The notes under the pieces are model-generated. The model was not told where the DNA came from and made no database searches. It saw nothing but the letters and a program-made list of their open reading frames with translations. Of a stretch of 64,000 bases of DNA, positions 57,904 through 64,000 are shown piece after piece; the stretch's first letter is position 1; every line of letters starts with the position of its first letter. The stretch is taken from contig NZ_VOHK01000001.1 in assembly GCF_007859325.1 (NCBI RefSeq), positions 186,001-250,000 of the forward strand, in the 5' to 3' direction. The position numbers and the translations under genes are program-made. This stretch comes from Luteimonas marina (lineage in GTDB: Bacteria > Pseudomonadota > Gammaproteobacteria > Xanthomonadales > Xanthomonadaceae).

Positions 57904-58569
57904 TCAATCCGCCGCCTGCCGGCTCGGATCCCCGATCTCGAGTTCGCGCAGGATCACGCTGGCCTGGGTGCGGTTGCGGGCGCCGAGCTTCTCGAAGATC
58001 ACCGACAGGTGCGCCTTGACCGTGCGCTCCTGGATGTCGAGGCGGTCGGCGATCTGCTTGTTGAGCAGGCCTTCGGCGACCAGGGTCAGGACGCGGAACT
58101 GCTGCGGGGTGAGGCTGGCCAGGCGCGCGGCAAGGTCGGCGTCGGCGGGGGAGGATTGCGCGCGGGTGACCGCGCCGCGCAGCGCGGGCGGCAGCCACTG
58201 TTCGCAGGCGAGCACGGTGCGGATCGCCTCGCGCATGTCGTCCAGGCCGGCGCTCTTGGGGATGTAGCCGGCGGCGCCGTGGTCGAGCGCGCGGCGCACG
58301 GTGTGCGGATCCTCGTTGGCCGAGACCAGCACGACGGCGACGGCCGGATGCTGGGCGCGGATCGCGGCGAGGCCGGCGAGGCCGTGGTTGCCGGGCATGT
58401 GCAGGTCGAGCAGGACCAGGTCGATGTCGTTGCGCGATTCCAGCAGCGCCAGCACGCCGTCGAGCGATTCGGCCTCGCAGGTGGCCACGTCCGCGGCCGC
58501 CTCGGCGGCGGCCCCGCGCAGCGCGGCGCGGAACAGCGGGTGGTCGTCGGCGATCAGCAGGGTGGGCAT
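57904..58569 (-). CDS. LuxR/FixJ-family response regulator, CrbR/ErdR-like
   Basis: A 221-residue regulator. The receiver domain (1-125) begins TLLIADDHPLFRAAL, with Asp55 in LVLLDLHMPG and Lys in AAGYIPKSAG. The C-terminal LuxR helix-turn-helix (about 150-212) has LTPQQFRVLTLVAEGLLNKQ and RTVKAHLSVIFEKL. CrbR/ErdR-type regulators that pair with SLC5-domain hybrid kinases have this form, so the kinase at 46818-50138 is a likely partner, although the two genes are 8 kb apart. It lies downstream of the dehydrogenase gene in the same direction. The ATG at 58569 gives the conserved N-terminus. Confidence 0.88.
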   Translation of the reverse strand: MPTLLIADDHPLFRAALRGAAAEAAADVATCEAESLDGVLALLESRNDIDLVLLDLHMPGNHGLAGLAAIRAQHPAVAVVLVSANEDPHTVRRALDHGAAGYIPKSAGLDDMREAIRTVLACEQWLPPALRGAVTRAQSSPADADLAARLASLTPQQFRVLTLVAEGLLNKQIADRLDIQERTVKAHLSVIFEKLGARNRTQASVILRELEIGDPSRQAAD

Positions 58570-58705
58570 GCCGGGAAGCCTACCGCGTGCGTCCTGCGCA
58601 GGCGATGGCGTTGGCACGGCGCTCGCGATGGCATGCACGTTCACCCGGGCCCGGGGCTGTTCCCGCGAACGCAGGAGGTCGCCGCGGCAATGGGGCCGGC
58701 GGTGG

Positions 58706-59524
58706 TCATTGCGCCGTCCAGCCACCGTCGATCGGCATCGCCGTGCCGGTCACGTTGTGCGCCTCGCGCCGGCACAGCCAGGCGGCCATCGCGCCGATGT
58801 CCTCGGGCAGCGACATGCGCAGGCTGGGCTGCTTTTCCGACAGCAGCGCGCGCACGCCGTCGTCGCGGCTGCCGCCGTTGCGGCGCGCCTCGATCTGCGG
58901 CTCGATCAGCGGTGTCTCCACCCAGCCCGGGCAGATGCAGTTGACGGTGACGCCGCCGCTGTCGCGGCTGCCGGCCGCGGCGTATTCCAGCGCGGCGACC
59001 CTGGACAGGCCGACGATGCCGAACTTGCTGGCGACGTAGGGCGCCTTGTCCTTCGATGCGACGAGGCCGTGCACCGAGGCGATGTTCACCACGCGCCCGT
59101 AGCCGCGCGCAGCCATGCCCGGCATCGCCAGCCGCATGGTGTGGAAGGTGGCGCTGAGGTTGATGGCGAGGATGTCGTTCCACTTCGCGACCGGCATCTC
59201 GGCCAGCGGCACCGCGTGCTGGATGCCGGCGTTGTTGACCAGCACGTCGACGCCGCCGCCGGACGCCTGCGACCACGCCGCGACGTCGGCCAGCATCGCC
59301 TCGATCTGCGCCGGATCGCGCAGGTCGGCGTCGAAGTGGCGGGCGTCGGGCGCGCCGGCGTCGCGGGCCGAGGCGACGGCATCGTCGATCTGCCCCGGCG
59401 TGCCGAGGCCGTTGACGGCCACGCGCGCGCCGTGCGCGGCCAGCGTGCGGGCGATGGCCAGGCCGATGCCGGAGGTGCTGCCGGTCACCAGCGCGGTGCG
59501 GCCTTCGAGGAAGCGGTCGTTCAT
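58706..59524 (-). CDS. bdhA: 3-hydroxybutyrate dehydrogenase
   Basis: A 272-residue SDR that oxidises D-3-hydroxybutyrate to acetoacetate. The cofactor motif is TGSTSGIG; family-specific segments are NNAGIQHAVPLAEMPVAKWN, NIASVHGLVASKDKAPYVASK with the catalytic Ser and YxxxK, and GWVETPLIEPQIEAR. It is slightly longer than the usual 255-260 residues, with an extra AAAGSRDSGG stretch before VTVNCICPG. It is divergent from the oligomer hydrolase, which would supply its substrate. Confidence 0.92.
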   Translation of the reverse strand: MNDRFLEGRTALVTGSTSGIGLAIARTLAAHGARVAVNGLGTPGQIDDAVASARDAGAPDARHFDADLRDPAQIEAMLADVAAWSQASGGGVDVLVNNAGIQHAVPLAEMPVAKWNDILAINLSATFHTMRLAMPGMAARGYGRVVNIASVHGLVASKDKAPYVASKFGIVGLSRVAALEYAAAGSRDSGGVTVNCICPGWVETPLIEPQIEARRNGGSRDDGVRALLSEKQPSLRMSLPEDIGAMAAWLCRREAHNVTGTAMPIDGGWTAQ

Positions 59525-59633
59525 GCGTGAGGCGGGGAAGCCGAGGTCGCCGGAAACGGTAGCAGGCGCGTTTCCCGCGCGCGTGGTACCAAAGTACGAT
59601 GAAGCCCGCGGTCGTGGCTGCTACCGTGCCGGC
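59525..59633. promoter_or_regulatory. Divergent control region, bdhA / oligomer hydrolase
   Basis: The 109-base spacer contains GTACCAAAGTACGATG (59586-59601), 13 of 16 identical to GTCCGAAGGTACGATG in the permease/receptor spacer. Its centre is about 40 bases before the hydrolase ATG, a usual place for an activator site close to a promoter. Core promoter elements are not obvious. Confidence 0.5.
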
Positions 59634-61466
59634 ATGACCACCTCATCGATGATCGGAACATTGTGCGCGGCCGCGCTTGCGGCTGGACTCGTGGCCTGCG
59701 CGACCGGGCCGCGCACCCAATCGGCGGAGGCGACCGTGTTCACGGCACAGCGCAGCAGCGAGCACCGCGGCCAGGACGACCTGCTGACCGGCGGCCTCGG
59801 CCTCGACGGCCTGCGCGCGATGGCGCCGCCGGCGTTCGCCGATCCGGCGCAGCCGACCGCGGCGGAACTGCGTCGCCGCGCGCTCTGGAGCAACTGGCGC
59901 GGCATCGCCGACCTGGCCCCGGGCGGCGGCTACGGCGAACTGTTCGGCAGCCTCGCCGCGGTCCCCGGCCGCGAGTTCCATGCCTACGCGAAAGTGCCCG
60001 GCGCGGCCTCTCCGCACCGCGTGATGCTGCAACTGCCGGACGCATTCGATGCAAGCAAACGCTGCGTGGTGGTCACCGCATCCTCGGGCTCGCGCGGCAT
60101 CTACGGCTCGATCGCCGTGGCCGGCGCCTGGGGCCTGCCGAAGGGCTGCGCCGTGGCCTATACCGACAAGGGCGCCGGCACCGACTACTTCGATCTCGAA
60201 GCCCAGTCCGGCGTGCGCGCCGACGGCACGCGCGGCGCGCTCGACGCCGGCGACCTGGCCTTCATCCCCGATGCGCCGGTCAACGCGTCTGGCGTTGCCT
60301 TCAAGCACGCGCATTCGAAGGACAATCCCGAGGCCGACTGGGGCCGCCACGTGAAGCAGGCGGCCGAGTTCGCGCTGCAGGCGCTGGGCGAAGCCCTGCC
60401 GGATGCGGCGCCGTTCACTTTCGCCAATACCCGCGTGATCGCGGTCGGCATTTCCAACGGCGGCGGCGCGGTGCTGCGCGCGGCCGAACTCGACGGCGAC
60501 TGGCTGGACGCGGTGGTGGCGGGCGAGCCGAACGTGTTCGTCGACGGCCATGGCGGTCGCTCGCTGTACGACTACACCACCGAGGCGGCGCTGCTGATGC
60601 CCTGCGCGCAGCTGCACCTGCAGGACCTGCCGCAGCCGCCGTTGCGGGCGCAGGTCGAGGCGCTGTGGACGCTGCGCTGCGGCTCGCTGCAGGCGGCTGG
60701 ACTGGTCGAGGGCGGCGATCCCGCGGCGCAGGCGAAGTCGGCCTTTGACCGCATGCTGGCCAACGGCTGGAGCGAGGGTGCGATTCGCGCCGGCGTGCTC
60801 TCCACCGGCTTCGACCTGTGGCGTGCGGTCGCGGTCACCTATGCCTCGGCCTATGGCCGCTATGGCGTGGACGAGCATCCCTGCGAGTTCGCGTTCTCCG
60901 CGCAGAACGCGGATTTCCAGGCGCGCGCGGCGACGCCGGCGGAGCAGGCGGCATGGTGGAGCGATGCCAGCGGCATCCCGCCGGGCGCGGGCGTGGGCAT
61001 GCTCGGCACGCCGGTGGCCTTGCCCGACGCCACGCTGCCGGGCCTGCAGTGCCTGCGCGCGCTCAACGACGGCGACGGCGAGGACGCGAAGCGCGTGCAG
61101 GCCGGCATCGCCGCCACCCGCGCCGCGCCGCCGCGCGCGGGCCTGCCGGTGGTGGTGGTGCACGGCACCGACGACGGCCTGGTGCCGATGGCCTTCAGCA
61201 GCGCGCCCTACGTGGCCGCGGCCCGCGCGGCCGGACGTGACGTGCGCTATTGGCAGGTGCGCAACGCGCAGCATTTCGACGGCTTCCTCGGCCTGCCGGA
61301 CTACGCCGCGCGCTACGTGCCGCTGCTGCCGTATGTGTACGAGGCGCTGGATCGTGTGTCGGCGCACCTGGATGGCGCCGGCGCGCTGCCGGCCGACGCC
61401 GTCATCGCGACCACGCCGCGCGGGCCAGGCGCGGCGCTGACGCGGGCGCATCTCGCGATTCCCTGA
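59634..61466 (+). CDS. D-3-hydroxybutyrate oligomer hydrolase, lipoprotein
   Basis: A 610-residue protein of the 3-hydroxybutyrate-oligomer hydrolase family, which splits PHB-derived oligomers to monomer. The N-terminus has a lipoprotein signal with lipobox LVAC (Cys23), so it is probably attached in the envelope. Family motifs include ALWSNWRGIADLAPGGGYG, AVAYTDKGAGTDYFDLE and FKHAHSKDNPEADWG. The lipase box is GISNGGG with nucleophile Ser274; VVVHGTDDGLVPMAFSS and a late His in NAQHFDGF probably complete the triad. The ATG at 59634 begins the signal sequence. Confidence 0.9.
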   Translation: MTTSSMIGTLCAAALAAGLVACATGPRTQSAEATVFTAQRSSEHRGQDDLLTGGLGLDGLRAMAPPAFADPAQPTAAELRRRALWSNWRGIADLAPGGGYGELFGSLAAVPGREFHAYAKVPGAASPHRVMLQLPDAFDASKRCVVVTASSGSRGIYGSIAVAGAWGLPKGCAVAYTDKGAGTDYFDLEAQSGVRADGTRGALDAGDLAFIPDAPVNASGVAFKHAHSKDNPEADWGRHVKQAAEFALQALGEALPDAAPFTFANTRVIAVGISNGGGAVLRAAELDGDWLDAVVAGEPNVFVDGHGGRSLYDYTTEAALLMPCAQLHLQDLPQPPLRAQVEALWTLRCGSLQAAGLVEGGDPAAQAKSAFDRMLANGWSEGAIRAGVLSTGFDLWRAVAVTYASAYGRYGVDEHPCEFAFSAQNADFQARAATPAEQAAWWSDASGIPPGAGVGMLGTPVALPDATLPGLQCLRALNDGDGEDAKRVQAGIAATRAAPPRAGLPVVVVHGTDDGLVPMAFSSAPYVAAARAAGRDVRYWQVRNAQHFDGFLGLPDYAARYVPLLPYVYEALDRVSAHLDGAGALPADAVIATTPRGPGAALTRAHLAIP

Positions 61467-61497
61467 CGTCGCTGGCGTAAGGGCGACGACGATCTGC

Positions 61498-61630
61498 TCC
61501 TTCCCCCGCTTGCGGGGCATTGCGCCCTTTACGGGTGGAAGGTTGGGATGGGGGGCGAGGCGCACGGCGCCGAGCTTTCGCCACGAAGAGCGCCCCCACC
61601 CCAACCCTCCCCCGCAAGCGGGGGAGGGAG
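61498..61630. repeat. Large nested inverted repeat, family D (copy D2)
   Basis: Outer arms TCCTTCCCCCGCTTGCGGGG and CCCCCGCAAGCGGGGGAGGG; inner arms GGTTGGGATGGGGG and CCCCCACCCCAACC. It fills the 221-base gap between the oligomer hydrolase and pssA and is followed by TTTTGC. It shares the plan of D1 (6142-6260). Confidence 0.8.
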
Positions 61631-61687
61631 TTTTGCAGGAGCAGGGCAGGATTTGGCACTCTGGGGGCCGGTTTCCGCGAGATCGCC

Positions 61688-62308
61688 ATGTCCAGACCCC
61701 GCCACTTCTCGATGCTGCGCGATTTCCAGCTGGCCGACTGGTTCACGCTGGCCAACGCCTTCTGCGGCACCGGCGCGGTGTTCGCGGCGATGCGCTTCCT
61801 GCAGGACGGCGTCGTCCGCGACCTGCTGGTGGGCATGGCCCTGATCCCGCTGGCCTTCGTGTTCGATGCACTCGACGGGCGCATCGCGCGCTGGCGCAAG
61901 GTCGCCTCGACCCTCGGCCGCGAGCTCGATTCGCTGGCCGACGTGATCTCGTTCGGCCTCGCCCCGGCCGCGCTCGGCTACGCCTGCGGCCTGCAGGGCG
62001 GCTGGGACTGGGTCGTGTTGAGCTATTTCGTCGGCTGCGGGGTCAGCCGGCTGGCGCGCTACAACGTCACCGCCGAGACCCTGGCCGACGGCGGCGACAA
62101 GGTGAAGTATTTCGAAGGCACACCGATCCCGACCAGTCTGCTGATCGTGGTGCTGCTGGCCGTGGCCGCGTGGCAGGGTGCCATCGGCGACGCGATCTGG
62201 TTCGGCCAGTGGCAGCTCGGCCCCTGGCAGTTGCATCCGCTGGTGCTGGTGTACGCGCTGTCGGGTTCGCTGATGATCAGCAAGACCGTCCGCATTCCGA
62301 AACTCTGA
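61688..62308 (+). CDS. pssA: CDP-diacylglycerol-serine O-phosphatidyltransferase
   Basis: A 206-residue membrane enzyme of the CDP-alcohol phosphatidyltransferase family, type II PssA, making phosphatidylserine on the way to phosphatidylethanolamine. The active-site motif DG-x2-AR-x8-G-x3-D-x3-D is intact in DALDGRIARW through LDSLAD (about residues 60-82). About six helices are visible. The N-terminal FQLADWFTLANAFCGTGAVF is typical. Serine as the alcohol is inferred from the family; its place between PHB genes may be incidental. Confidence 0.88.
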   Translation: MSRPRHFSMLRDFQLADWFTLANAFCGTGAVFAAMRFLQDGVVRDLLVGMALIPLAFVFDALDGRIARWRKVASTLGRELDSLADVISFGLAPAALGYACGLQGGWDWVVLSYFVGCGVSRLARYNVTAETLADGGDKVKYFEGTPIPTSLLIVVLLAVAAWQGAIGDAIWFGQWQLGPWQLHPLVLVYALSGSLMISKTVRIPKL

Positions 62309-62454
62309 AGCCGCCGGGCCGCGCGGGCGGCGGCACGGGGCGGGATTCGCGGCGTCCACCCGGCCACGGGCCGGATTGGACATCCTGTCGCATCGATCCG
62401 CCACTGGATCGACGCCTGCGGTTGCTATGATCGTGGCGCAACGCGGAGACAGGC

Positions 62455-63603
62455 ATGGCAAACGGATCGATGGCGGATTTCGAGCGGCTCGCCCGGCAGT
62501 ACTGGGGCGCCTGGGGCGATGCGATGCGCGGCGCGGCGCCGGGCGGCGGGCAGCCGGGCATGCATGCCTGGCAGGACGCCATCGACTGGTGGACGCGCTA
62601 TGCGCACGGCGGCCGCGAGGGCGTGAACGAGGCGCTGGGCCGGTTCAACGTGCAGGCGCGCGACTGGTACGGGCACATGCAGCAGGTGGCCGCGCAGTTC
62701 GCGGGGCGCGACAACAGCGCCCGTGACGTCGCCGCCGCCTGGAAGCAGGCGCTGGGCGCGGCCGGCATGAACCCGTTCCCGGAAATGTTCCGCTCGATGC
62801 GCGGCCACGGCCTGCAGGGGCTCGACCAGTGGGTCGAGGACGCGTCGCCCTGGCTCGACGCGATGCGCGGCGAGGGCATGTCCTGGCTGAAGCTGCCGGC
62901 CTTCGGCGTCGGCCGCGAGCACCAGGAGCGGCTGCAGGCGCTGGCGCAGGCGCAGGTGGAGTACCAGGAGTGCAACAACGCCTACGGCGCGCTGATGCTG
63001 AAGGCCTCGCAGTCGGCGTTCGAGATCTTCGAGGACAAGCTGGTCGAACGCGAGGAACCGGGCCGGCAGATCGAATCGCCGCGCGCGCTGTTCGACCTGT
63101 GGATCGACGCGGCGGAGGAGGCGTACGCGGAGATCGCGCTGTCGAAGGAATTCCGCGAAGTCTACGGCAAGCTGGTCGACGCGCAGATGCGGCTGCGCGC
63201 CGGCGTGCAGCGCGAGGTGGAGCAGGCGAGCGCGCTGCTGGGCATGCCCACGCGCACCGAGGTCGACGCCGCGCACCGCAAGATCGTGGAACTCGAGCGC
63301 GCCCTGCGCCGCATGCGCGATGCCGCCGAGGCCGCGCCGCCGCGAGCGTCGGCGGGCAAGCCGCCCGAGGCCCCGGCGCCCAAGCGCGCCGAAGCCGCCC
63401 GCAAGCCGGCGGCCGCCGCGAAGCCCAAGCCCGCGCCATCGAAGAAACCGGCAGCGGCGAAGCGCGCAGCACGCAAGGTCGCGGCACGGCCGAGCGTTGC
63501 CAGCCGTCGCGCCCCCACCAACGGTTTCTCGAGCGCGATCCCGATGCCGGTCGCACCCCTGCCGCCGGACGATGCGGCGCGGTCGAAGAAGGAAGGACGC
63601 TGA
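62455..63603 (+). CDS. phaE: Class III PHA synthase subunit PhaE, with basic C-terminal tail
   Basis: A 382-residue PhaE, the non-catalytic partner of class III PhaC in making polyhydroxyalkanoate. Typical features are the N-terminal RLARQYWGAWGDAMRG, helical central domain with WLKLPAFGVGREHQERLQAL and SPRALFDLWIDAAEEAYAE, and the LLGMPTRTEVDAAHRKIVELERAL coiled coil. Residues about 295-360 are Lys/Arg/Ala/Pro-rich (for example AAKPKPAPSKKPAAAKRAAR), like the nucleoid-binding tails of PhaF/PhaM. The stop lies one base before the phaC start. Confidence 0.9.
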   Translation: MANGSMADFERLARQYWGAWGDAMRGAAPGGGQPGMHAWQDAIDWWTRYAHGGREGVNEALGRFNVQARDWYGHMQQVAAQFAGRDNSARDVAAAWKQALGAAGMNPFPEMFRSMRGHGLQGLDQWVEDASPWLDAMRGEGMSWLKLPAFGVGREHQERLQALAQAQVEYQECNNAYGALMLKASQSAFEIFEDKLVEREEPGRQIESPRALFDLWIDAAEEAYAEIALSKEFREVYGKLVDAQMRLRAGVQREVEQASALLGMPTRTEVDAAHRKIVELERALRRMRDAAEAAPPRASAGKPPEAPAPKRAEAARKPAAAAKPKPAPSKKPAAAKRAARKVAARPSVASRRAPTNGFSSAIPMPVAPLPPDDAARSKKEGR

Positions 63604-63604
63604 C

Positions 63605-64000
63605 ATGACCGGACCGCTGAACATCTCCATCGAACGCACGGCCGAGGAGGCGATGCGCTTCCAGCAGAAGCTGGGCGCGGGCCTGCAGACGCTGCGCGAG
63701 GTCGGCGACTACGACTACGGCGCGACCGCGAAGGAGGAAGTCTGGCGCGACGGCAAGGTGGCGCTGTACCGCTTCCGCGGCGAGCGCACACCGACCGCGA
63801 AGGTGCCGCTGCTGATCAGCTACGCGCTGGTCAACCGACCGTACATGGTCGACCTGCAGGCGGACCGCTCAATCGTGAAGGGGCTGCTGGAGCGCGGCGA
63901 GGACGTCTACATCATCGACTGGGGCTACCCGGACCGCTCCGACCGCTTCCTGACGCTGGAGGACTACATCGAGCGCTTCCTCGGCGGCGCGGTGGACCAC
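63605..64000 (+). CDS. phaC: Class III PHA synthase subunit PhaC, N-terminal fragment
   Basis: The first 132 codons; the gene runs off the right edge, before the active-site Cys. The translation begins TGPLNISIERTAEEAM and has the class III hallmarks VWRDGKVALYRF, KVPLLISYALVNRPYMVDLQ and EDVYIIDWGYPDRSD. PhaC polymerises 3-hydroxyacyl-CoA on granules in complex with PhaE, whose gene is directly upstream. Confidence 0.92.
   Translation, partial: MTGPLNISIERTAEEAMRFQQKLGAGLQTLREVGDYDYGATAKEEVWRDGKVALYRFRGERTPTAKVPLLISYALVNRPYMVDLQADRSIVKGLLERGEDVYIIDWGYPDRSDRFLTLEDYIERFLGGAVDH

Overview
The window is a strongly GC-rich bacterial chromosome segment. It most resembles a member of the Xanthomonadales (Lysobacteraceae, for example a Lysobacter or Luteimonas relative). 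This is inferred from gene order (asd-fimV-truA-trpF, trpI/trpBA, accD, and secG-tRNA-Leu-nuoA-N-tRNA-fMet-rimP-nusA-infB-rbfA-truB-rpsO-pnp) and from the many short inverted repeats between genes. No database search was run. I see no integrase, transposase, CRISPR array or foreign-looking island.

Layout. 1-9.6 kb: end of asd, the polar hub protein FimV, TruA, tryptophan genes (trpF, then trpBA divergent from a TrpI-like LysR regulator), accD and glmM. 9.6-13.0 kb: an Fe(II)/2-oxoglutarate-type oxygenase, a CE15 glucuronoyl-esterase-like lipoprotein and a short-chain dehydrogenase. 13.0-39.0 kb: a housekeeping block with tpiA, secG, tRNA-Leu(GAG), the complete 14-gene respiratory complex I operon (mostly with overlapping start/stop codons), initiator tRNA, and the rimP-nusA-infB-rbfA-truB-rpsO-pnp translation/RNA-decay series. 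39.1-42.4 kb: an exported DUF1800/DUF1501 pair.

42.7-64.0 kb looks like a 3-hydroxybutyrate/polyhydroxybutyrate (PHB) neighbourhood. It holds a GntP-family permease divergent from a TonB-dependent receptor, a large SLC5-like hybrid sensor kinase, a LuxR-type response regulator, 3-hydroxybutyrate dehydrogenase divergent from a lipoprotein 3-hydroxybutyrate-oligomer hydrolase, pssA, and class III PHA synthase genes phaE and phaC (cut by the window end). Between kinase and regulator sit a Nudix hydrolase, a LytS/LytTR two-component system upstream of an RND efflux pump with its adaptor, and a NIPSNAP gene whose signal-peptide region is out of frame. The two divergent spacers of the 3-hydroxybutyrate genes share a near-identical 16-nt motif, which suggests a common regulator.

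At least six families of inverted repeats lie between genes. They occur in codirectional or convergent gaps and in none of the four divergent promoter spacers. One copy lies in frame inside nuoG, one forms the apparent N-terminus of the CE15 protein, and one supplies the rbfA stop codon. These, the shared motif and the proposed oligomer-scavenging locus are the observations most worth testing.
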